Below are positions 16,742 through 22,252 of a stretch of 28,432 nt of DNA, in pieces (position 1 is the first letter of the stretch; the number at the start of each line of letters is the position of its first letter). The stretch covers positions 1 through 28,432 of the forward strand of contig JAVBQJ010000057.1 in NCBI GenBank assembly GCA_031549115.1. Direction: 5' to 3'. The position numbers and the translations under genes were made by a program. Source of the DNA: JAVBQJ01 sp031549115 (GTDB taxonomy: Bacteria > Verrucomicrobiota > Lentisphaeria > Victivallales > Victivallaceae). The notes under the pieces are model-generated. The model worked only from the letters and a program-made list of their open reading frames with translations, was not told the DNA's origin and did no database searches.

Positions 16742-17737
16742 TTATGGGTGTTTTTGTCTGGGCGGGCCGGAACTCTCTCCGATGACCAATTCCGGGGCGA
16801 TATCGATAACCCGGCGCGGAGCGTCCGGGTGGGCGAAACGTTCAAAGAGCATTGCGACCAACTGGTCGCCGACCGAAGGCTTGCCCGCGTAGCGCACCGT
16901 GGTCAGACTGGGTACGGAGTGCTGCCCCTGCTGGATATGGTCGTGCCCGATGATGGTGAAATCTTCCGGCGCCCGGAGATTCCGCTCATACATGCGGCGG
17001 AGAATGCCGATCGCCGCCATGTCGTGATGCGCCAAAATCGCGGTCGGCAGCTCCTTGCCGGCCTGTTCCAGCAGGTGATCGAAGAGCAGCCGGCCGTCGG
17101 TGAAGTCGAGAATGCCGTTGCGGCCGACGAGCCATTCGGGGCGCAATTCGAGACCGTACTCCGGCGCCAACCGGCGAATCAGCGGCCTCCGGAGGTCGTC
17201 GAAGTTGCCGAGCCAGGTGATCGAACGGTGGCCCAGACGCCGCAGATGGTCGAACTGAAGCCGCACCGTGGCTTCCAGGTCGAGTTTGATGCAGTCGAAC
17301 CGCGGATCCTCGATGTAGAAGCTCACCGCCGGAAAGGTGGCATTGTCGGGAATCCACTTCGGTTCGATGGTGATCACCCCGGCCGGATTCCAGTCCAGCA
17401 CGCTCTCCAACGCATTCGGCTGCTCGTCGGCGTTTTCCCAGAAGGCGAACATCGGCGCGTAACCGCGTTCGCGCACCGCCCGGTGGATGTCGGCGACCAG
17501 CTCGGCGTAATAGAAGTTGCGCGTACTCGGCACCAGCACTCCGATGGCGTGCGATTTGCGCCGCCGGAGCTCGCCGGCCGCCCGGTTGGGGCGGAAGCCG
17601 ACCTCGCGCGCCGCTTTGCGGATGCGTTCGGCCAGCTCCGGGCGCACCCGGTTCTTGTCGCGGTTGTTCAACACCAGCGAAACGGTGGACTGCGACAATT
17701 CCAGCCTTTTGGCCAGCTCGGTCATTGTGATCGTCAT
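16742..17737 (-). CDS. LacI-family transcriptional repressor
   Basis: This 331-aa regulator has an N-terminal helix-turn-helix MTELAKRLELSQSTVSLVLN, then the hinge region (VRPELAERIRKAAREVGFRPN) and a full LacI-type sugar-binding domain (SHAIGVLVPSTRNFYY, PTAILAHHDMAAIGIL, DFTIIGHDHI, PSLTTVRY). Possible starts are ATG at 17755, 17737 and 17725; none has a strong Shine-Dalgarno, and 17737 is chosen because it gives the normal LacI N-terminal length (MTIT-MTELA). A frame open to 17848 reads through the promoter and is rejected. The gene heads its own operon, followed 20 bp later by pseudopilin B. A consensus promoter and a 14-bp palindrome just upstream indicate autorepression together with the operon. 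Confidence 0.93.
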   Translation of the reverse strand: MTITMTELAKRLELSQSTVSLVLNNRDKNRVRPELAERIRKAAREVGFRPNRAAGELRRRKSHAIGVLVPSTRNFYYAELVADIHRAVRERGYAPMFAFWENADEQPNALESVLDWNPAGVITIEPKWIPDNATFPAVSFYIEDPRFDCIKLDLEATVRLQFDHLRRLGHRSITWLGNFDDLRRPLIRRLAPEYGLELRPEWLVGRNGILDFTDGRLLFDHLLEQAGKELPTAILAHHDMAAIGILRRMYERNLRAPEDFTIIGHDHIQQGQHSVPSLTTVRYAGKPSVGDQLVAMLFERFAHPDAPRRVIDIAPELVIGESSGPPRQKHP

Positions 17738-17761
17738 GAAATCCGTGGGCTCCATTTTTTC

Positions 17762-17775
17762 GTCATACGTATGAC
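17762..17775. promoter_or_regulatory. 14-bp perfect palindrome, candidate LacI operator
   Basis: GTCATACGTATGAC is exactly self-complementary with a central CG, the usual architecture of LacI-family operators. It sits 4-18 bp downstream of the predicted transcription start (about 17780) of the LacI operon and just before its first codons, so a bound repressor would block initiation. Confidence 0.72.
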
Positions 17776-17786
17776 TCGTTGTTGAT

Positions 17787-17814
17787 ATTATAGCTGAAAA
17801 AATTTTTTTGTCAA
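17787..17814 (-). promoter_or_regulatory. Consensus sigma-70 promoter of the LacI-pseudopilin-GH123 operon
   Basis: On the minus strand TTGACA (17814-17809) and TATAAT (17792-17787) are both perfect and are 16 bp apart; the spacer is an A6-T6 tract. A promoter this strong, with an operator beside it, suggests a system normally held off by repression. Confidence 0.85.
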
Positions 17815-17862
17815 TAGAGAAAGCGAAAAAAAGCCCAAAAAACTCCACCGGATTTTTCCAGC

Positions 17863-17891
17863 TTGCATTGCGGCGTCCGGCATGGTATACT
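17863..17891 (+). promoter_or_regulatory. Promoter of the pyridoxal kinase operon
   Basis: TTGCAT (17863-17868), a 17-bp spacer and TATACT (17886-17891) predict a start near 17898, with a short leader carrying AAGGA at 17908-17912 before the ATG at 17920. It lies back to back with the LacI promoter, about 50 bp away. Confidence 0.6.
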
Positions 17892-17919
17892 ATTCACCGA
17901 AACAACGAAGGAACATGCC

Positions 17920-18702
17920 ATGAAACGAATTGTTACCATTCAGGATATTTCCTGTGTCGGCAAATGCTCACTGACGGTGGCGCTGCCGATCATCTCCGCG
18001 ATGGGAGTGGAGTGCGCCGTACTGCCGACCGCAGTGCTCTCGACCCACACCATGTTCAAGAACTTCACCTTCCGCGACCTGACCGGCGACATCGCTCCGA
18101 TCGCGGCGCATTGGAAGCAGGAAAACATCGGCTTCGACGCGATCTATACCGGCTACCTCGGTTCGTTCGAGCAGCTGCAATTGGTGTCGCAGTTCATCGA
18201 CGACTTCAAAACGCCGGAAAACCTGGTGTTCATCGATCCGGTGATGGCCGACAACGGCAAACTCTACCCCGGCTTCACTCCGGAATTCGCCCGCGCCATG
18301 GCCGGACTCTGCGCCCAGGCCGATGTGATCGTGCCGAACCTGACCGAAGCGGCGTTCCTGCTCGACCGTCCCTATCTGGATGGCGGCTACAGCGAAGCCG
18401 ACATTTGCGAGCTGCTGAAGCGGCTGGCCGGGCTCGGCGCCGCGAACGCGGTATTGACCGGCGTTCAATTCACCCCCGGCGAACTCGGGGTGATGGGGTA
18501 CGCGGCGGAAAAGGATGAATTTTTCAGCTACTTCCACCGCCGGATCGACGTGTCGTTCCACGGCACCGGCGATATCTTTTCCAGTACCGCGGTCGGCGCG
18601 CTGATGCGCGGATTTTCGCTGGAACAGGCGCTGGCGCTGGCGGCGGGCTATACGGTCGCGTGCCTCGACCGCACGCAGAATTCCCCGCGCCACGTCTGGT
18701 AG
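17920..18702 (+). CDS. pdxK: Pyridoxal/pyridoxamine kinase, cut short by an in-frame TAG
   Basis: This protein has 260 residues to the TAG. It phosphorylates B6 vitamers for the PLP salvage pathway, in the cytoplasm. Seen: RIVTIQDISCVGKCSLTVALPI at the N-terminus, the classic PdxK/PdxY opening; LPTAVLSTHT; FIDPVMADNGKLY; VIVPNLTEA; and HGTGDIFSS (214-222), with Asp218 as the catalytic base of the ribokinase fold. The ATG at 17920 follows AAGGA and starts the conserved domain. The family normally ends in a W-Y-G-V-x-F-E-x-A-L-P motif; here the codon after Trp260 is TAG, and the next codons in frame encode GVEFERALPQPLARLYD before a TGA at 18754-18756. The Tyr codon has most simply become amber. 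The enzyme core is intact, so it may still work. Confidence 0.9.
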   Translation: MKRIVTIQDISCVGKCSLTVALPIISAMGVECAVLPTAVLSTHTMFKNFTFRDLTGDIAPIAAHWKQENIGFDAIYTGYLGSFEQLQLVSQFIDDFKTPENLVFIDPVMADNGKLYPGFTPEFARAMAGLCAQADVIVPNLTEAAFLLDRPYLDGGYSEADICELLKRLAGLGAANAVLTGVQFTPGELGVMGYAAEKDEFFSYFHRRIDVSFHGTGDIFSSTAVGALMRGFSLEQALALAAGYTVACLDRTQNSPRHVW

Positions 18703-18756
18703 GGGGTGGAGTTCGAACGGGCGCTGCCGCAACCCCTGGCGCGGCTTTATGACTGA
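18700..18756 (+). other. Conserved 3' tail of the kinase gene beyond the amber codon
   Basis: From TAG (18700-18702) the frame stays open for 17 codons to TGA (18754-18756), and the encoded GVEFERALPQPL matches the usual C-terminal end of pyridoxal kinases. The TGA overlaps the ATG of the HAD gene (18749) by 8 bp, the normal operon arrangement. Both points say the ancestral stop was here and that the TAG is a mutation, a recoding site or a sequencing error. Confidence 0.75.
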
Positions 18757-19600
18757 GCCGCGCCGCTACCGGGCACTGGTATTCTGCGACCTCGACGGGA
18801 CGCTGATCGCCGACGGCGCCCCGGTATCGGCCGCCAATGCCGCCGTCATCGCCCGGCTGGCCGCAAACGGCATCGGCGTGGTCGCCGCCAGCGGCCGCAA
18901 TCCGGCATTGCTGGAGCAGGTGCTGGCGCCGGAGCTGCCGCTGGCTTTCGCGATCTGTTCCACCGGCGTCGGCGTGGTGGAGTGGCCGTCGGGAAAATTG
19001 CTCCGCCGCAGCGAACTCTCGAAGCAACAGGCGGCGCAGGCGGCGCACCGGTTGCGCACCGCCGGAGCGAATTTCCTGGTTTACGCGCCGTTGCTGCCCG
19101 ACAACCATGTCTGCTATCGCTGCGCCACCGCTCCGGCGACGGCGGCGCGAAAGGATTTCTACCGGCGGCTGCAACGCTTCCCGCAAGAACTCCCGGAGCT
19201 CCCGGAGCGCTGGGATGGCGAAAACGGCGCCAGCCAGCTGCTCGCCATCTTCGGCGCGGAGGAGTCCGCGGCGGCAACCGCGCTGACGGAGGAGCTGCGC
19301 CGGGAGTATTCGGTGGTGCGCGCGACCTCGCCGATCGATCACGAAAGCCTGTGGCTGGAAATTTTCGCTCCCGGCGTGAACAAGGGCACCGCCGCCGCGT
19401 GGCTGTGCGGTCATTTCGCACCGGGAACGCCGACGTATGCGCTCGGCAACGACTACAACGACCTGGAGCTGCTGGAGTGGGCCGATCACCCGCTGGCGGC
19501 GGCGACTTCGCCGCCGGATCTGCGGCAGCGCTACCACACCCTGGCCAGTCCGCCGGAAACGATTCTCGCGGAAGCGGCCGCCCGCTGGCAGTTGCTTTAA
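18749..19600 (+). CDS. HAD-superfamily phosphatase (Cof-type, subfamily IIB)
   Basis: This 283-aa cytoplasmic hydrolase has motif I CDLDGTL with nucleophile Asp14 and Asp16, motif II AASGRN, and motif IV GNDYNDLELLE (233-243) with the magnesium-binding Asp235 and Asp238. The cap is inserted between motifs II and III, placing it with Cof/MPGP-like sugar or nucleotide phosphatases. Substrate cannot be told; sugar phosphates or pyridoxal phosphate are plausible given the upstream kinase. It has no clear Shine-Dalgarno and its ATG lies 8 bp inside the ancestral end of the kinase frame, so it probably relied on translational coupling that the upstream TAG, 47 bp away, would weaken. Confidence 0.9.
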   Translation: MTEPRRYRALVFCDLDGTLIADGAPVSAANAAVIARLAANGIGVVAASGRNPALLEQVLAPELPLAFAICSTGVGVVEWPSGKLLRRSELSKQQAAQAAHRLRTAGANFLVYAPLLPDNHVCYRCATAPATAARKDFYRRLQRFPQELPELPERWDGENGASQLLAIFGAEESAAATALTEELRREYSVVRATSPIDHESLWLEIFAPGVNKGTAAAWLCGHFAPGTPTYALGNDYNDLELLEWADHPLAAATSPPDLRQRYHTLASPPETILAEAAARWQLL

Positions 19601-19627
19601 ACAAAATTACCTGGAAAGCAAGATATC

Positions 19628-20398
19628 ATGTCGGATTGGAATTCACGGCAATATTTGAAATTCGAACAGGAACGAACCCAGCCGGCGCGCGATCTGGCCG
19701 GGCGGATCGGCATGGCCGCGCCGCGGAACGTCCTCGATCTCGGCTGCGGCCCCGGCAACAGCACCCGGGTATTGCGCGACCGTTTCCCCGAGGCCGATAT
19801 CCTTGGTGTTGACAACTCCCCGGACATGATCGAACGGGCGCGACGGGACTACCCGGAGCTGCGTTTCCAAGCTTTCGACGCCGGCGGCGATCCGGGCGAA
19901 TGGAGCGGACAATGGGATGTGGTCTTTTCCAACGCCTGTCTGCAATGGGTCCCCGATCATCGCCAATTGTTGCCCCGGCTGCTGTCGCTGCTGCGTCCGG
20001 GCGGGGAATTGGCGGTTCAGGTGCCGCTGCAGGGCAAAGCGCCGGTGCACCGGCTGCTCCGCGAACTGGTTGCGCGCCCCGAATGGCGGCCGTACTTCCA
20101 ATCGACCCGGCCGTTTCATCTGCTGGAGGACACCGAATACTGCGACCTCCTCGCCACCCACGCGGCCTCGTTCACCATGTGGGAAACGGATTATTACCAT
20201 ATCCTCGACTCGCACCAGGGGTTGCTGGAGTGGTACCGCGGCACCGGACTGCGCCCGTACCTGGACGCCCTCCCCGTCGAAAAACGGGAAGATTTCGAAC
20301 GCGAGCTTCTGGATGGTGTCAAAGAATGCTTCCCGCGGCAGCAAAACGGTTCGGTAATCTTCCGCTTCGCCCGGTTCTTCTTCATTGCGATCCGCTGA
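19628..20398 (+). CDS. tam: Trans-aconitate 2-methyltransferase
   Basis: This 256-aa SAM-dependent methyltransferase closely resembles E. coli Tam along its length. It shares MSDWN..QYL.F..ER..PA at the start, the SAM motif I VLDLGCGPGNS (35-45), GVDNSPDMIERAR, NACLQWVPDH, YYHILDSHQGLLEWYRGTGLRP and FPRQQNGSVIF near the end. It methylates trans-aconitate, a by-product inhibitor of aconitase, in the cytosol. It lies 27 bp after the HAD gene and probably belongs to the same operon. Its stop is 7 bp from that of the convergent AraC gene, and both stops lie in a small palindrome. Confidence 0.93.
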   Translation: MSDWNSRQYLKFEQERTQPARDLAGRIGMAAPRNVLDLGCGPGNSTRVLRDRFPEADILGVDNSPDMIERARRDYPELRFQAFDAGGDPGEWSGQWDVVFSNACLQWVPDHRQLLPRLLSLLRPGGELAVQVPLQGKAPVHRLLRELVARPEWRPYFQSTRPFHLLEDTEYCDLLATHAASFTMWETDYYHILDSHQGLLEWYRGTGLRPYLDALPVEKREDFERELLDGVKECFPRQQNGSVIFRFARFFFIAIR

Positions 20399-20409
20399 CC
20401 ACCGGTCAG
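20395..20409. terminator. Palindrome spanning two convergent stop codons
   Basis: CTGACC-ACC-GGTCAG forms a 6-bp stem with a 3-base loop and includes the TGA stops of tam (plus) and the AraC gene (minus). It lacks a T-run; a weak bidirectional terminator is possible. Confidence 0.3.
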
Positions 20410-21233
20410 GGAATGGATTCGTTCGGGGTGTTCCGGTACTGCCGGATCATCTCTTTCGGCGTCATCCGGTAATGCCGCTTCAGCAAACTGTAGAGATGCG
20501 ACAGATGTTTCATGCCGACGCGGCCGGCGATTTCCTTGAGGGAATATTCGGTATTGACGATCAGATGCATGACCGCGTTCAGACGCAACCGGGTCCGGTA
20601 TTCGACCGGCGGCAGCTGCCAGCGCTTCTGGAACTGGATGCGCAAATGGGTACTGCTCCACCCCAGTTGGCTGGATATCTCCTCCAGCGACAGCCGGAAA
20701 CCGGTGTCGTGATCGATGGCGGCTTTGAAGCGTTCCGCCGGATCGTTCGACCGGTCGGAGCCGGTGTCGATCAGAAAATTGGCGAACAACGCGCCGCTCA
20801 GGAACTCCGCGGCGGCGATATTCTGCGGCAATCCGGAATTCATCAAATCGACAACCCGGGCGAATTTGAGCTGAAGTTCGGGGATGTCGCCGGTCGGCGG
20901 CTCCAGTTCAAGCGGCACGGCGAACTGCGAAGCGCCGGTTTGCCAGATGCCGTTTTTGCGTTCGGTATTGCCGCGGAGACCTTCGATATCCAGTTCGATC
21001 ACCCAGTTTTCGCGTTGGCTGCTGTAGCTGAAATCGATCTTCGCTCCGGGCAAGGCCAGGAAGAGAAACGGCGCCGCCGTACGACGCTGAAACAGCAGTC
21101 TTCCATCCGGCAGCCACATATTCATGTAATCCAGTCCGCCGACACTGAATCCCAGCAAGTGGTTTTTAAAGGTTTGCGTTCGCCGCTGCTGTTGGCGAAA
21201 CACTGCCGCACTTATTATTTTTATACTTTCCAT
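20406..21233 (-). CDS. AraC-family transcriptional regulator
   Basis: This 275-aa protein has a C-terminal AraC/XylS DNA-binding domain (about 175-268) with both helix-turn-helix units: LSLEEISSQLGWSSTHLRIQFQKRW and LNAVMHLIVNTEYSLKEIAGRVGMKHLSHLYSLLKRHYRMTPKEM. The N-terminal 150 residues look like a beta-rich effector domain (MNMWLPDGRLLFQR, APFLFLALPG), probably a cupin-like sugar sensor. A GAGGG lies about 14 bases before the ATG at 21233. It diverges from the pseudopilin C-DUF4838 operon over a 254-bp AT-rich region and is its likely activator: that promoter has a perfect -10 but a poor -35, with repeated T-rich elements upstream. Confidence 0.92.
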   Translation of the reverse strand: MESIKIISAAVFRQQQRRTQTFKNHLLGFSVGGLDYMNMWLPDGRLLFQRRTAAPFLFLALPGAKIDFSYSSQRENWVIELDIEGLRGNTERKNGIWQTGASQFAVPLELEPPTGDIPELQLKFARVVDLMNSGLPQNIAAAEFLSGALFANFLIDTGSDRSNDPAERFKAAIDHDTGFRLSLEEISSQLGWSSTHLRIQFQKRWQLPPVEYRTRLRLNAVMHLIVNTEYSLKEIAGRVGMKHLSHLYSLLKRHYRMTPKEMIRQYRNTPNESIP

Positions 21234-21330
21234 TTTTATACTTTTCCCTCAAAGCTCAAAAAACCATGTTGCGATTTTTTCTTTACTACCATAGAAGAAG
21301 CAAATTAAAACCGGCGGCGGCAAGGTCGGT

Positions 21331-21385
21331 GTATTTTTTTATAATACTTGCGTTTTTTATAATTATTCGTGTTTTTCTATAAAAT
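21331..21385 (+). repeat. Three T-tract/TATAA repeats upstream of the pseudopilin C promoter
   Basis: GTATTTTTTTATAAT (21331-21345), GCGTTTTTTATAAT (21350-21363) and GTGTTTTTCTATAAAAT (21369-21385) recur at 18-20 bp steps, about two helical turns. Direct repeats at this period are what AraC-family activators bind; an alternative is a curved or UP-element-like stretch. This lies in the 254-bp AraC/pseudopilin intergenic region, where I see no gene. Confidence 0.4.
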
Positions 21386-21425
21386 ATCACTTGGAAAAAC
21401 CGAATGCAAATTTTTCGATCCGCGC

Positions 21426-21431
21426 TATAAT
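21426..21431 (+). promoter_or_regulatory. -10 box of an apparently activator-dependent promoter for pseudopilin C
   Basis: A perfect TATAAT lies at 21426-21431, 57 bp before the ATG. At the 17-bp spacing the -35 position reads AATGCA (21403-21408), far from consensus, which fits a need for an activator such as the divergent AraC protein. Confidence 0.5.
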
Positions 21432-21487
21432 AGTGAATGGGAACGAAATTCACCAGTGTCAACGTGAAGCTAAAAAAGGAGTGGAAC

Positions 21488-22252
21488 ATGAGACAGCGAC
21501 TTTTTACCCTTGTGGAACTTCTGGTTGTGATCGCGATCATCGCCATCCTCGCCAGCATGCTGTTGCCGGCATTGTCCAAGGCCAGGGCAGCGGCGCAGAG
21601 CATCAAATGCGTGTCCAATCTGAAGCAACTCGGCCTGGGCACGATGCTCTACAGCAACGACAGCGATCACTTTCCGCAGCGCGGCGCCGGTGATATGGAC
21701 GCCAGGGAGATTTACTGGTCGCAGGTGATCGCGCCGTATCTCGGCTTGCAGCTGGATCCGGCGGAAGGGGCGCTTCCGGCCATTTTCGCCAAGACCACCG
21801 TCGCCGCCGTCTTCAATTGTCCCTCCGCCGTGACCAATCTGTTCAGCAACGACCAGTATTGGGTGGCCGGCAAAACCGGCTTGAGCTACACCGGCAACAA
21901 TCGCTTGCTCAGCGCGGCCGCGGTCGACGGGATATATTACGGCGCCAGGGTTTCGACCATCAAATCGCCCAGTGAAAAATTTCTTTATTTCGACGGCGGC
22001 GAAGGCGCGGCATTGTGGTGGAACGGCGTCGAACCCAGCCAGCACGACCGCGTCGCTTACCGCCACCCCGTGGCCGGCGCGCTGACCTTCTCGGTGCCGC
22101 TGGTGGGCAATGCCGGAATCAACACCTCTTTCGCCGACGGCCATGTCGCCAATTGGCGCGCGGGAGCCGTCACCTCCGACGCCAATATCGATTATCCGGC
22201 CGCGGCCGGATTCGATACGGTCTGGGCCGCCCGGTGGAGCAAGGATTACTGA
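21488..22252 (+). CDS. Pseudopilin-like protein, copy C
   Basis: This 254-aa protein begins MRQRLFTLVELLVVIAIIAI, followed by LLPALSKARAAAQSIKCVSN, and shows the C-terminal GNAGINTSFADGH motif (217-219 for DGH) and a tail ending ARWSKDY. The -1 position is Leu, not Gly. AAAAAAGGAGTG directly before the ATG at 21488 is a strong Shine-Dalgarno, so the longer frame from 21437 is rejected. The DNA of its N-terminal region is very like that of copy A (10990-11100, minus), differing almost only at third codon positions. It is first in an operon with the DUF4838 gene, whose ATG shares a base with its TGA. Confidence 0.92.
   Translation: MRQRLFTLVELLVVIAIIAILASMLLPALSKARAAAQSIKCVSNLKQLGLGTMLYSNDSDHFPQRGAGDMDAREIYWSQVIAPYLGLQLDPAEGALPAIFAKTTVAAVFNCPSAVTNLFSNDQYWVAGKTGLSYTGNNRLLSAAAVDGIYYGARVSTIKSPSEKFLYFDGGEGAALWWNGVEPSQHDRVAYRHPVAGALTFSVPLVGNAGINTSFADGHVANWRAGAVTSDANIDYPAAAGFDTVWAARWSKDY

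Noticed and set aside
18700..18702. General reassignment of TAG as a sense codon in this organism.
   Set aside because: TAG is used as an apparently genuine stop in the GH95-like gene (6125-6127) and the GntR gene (12452-12454), where the protein ends normally.
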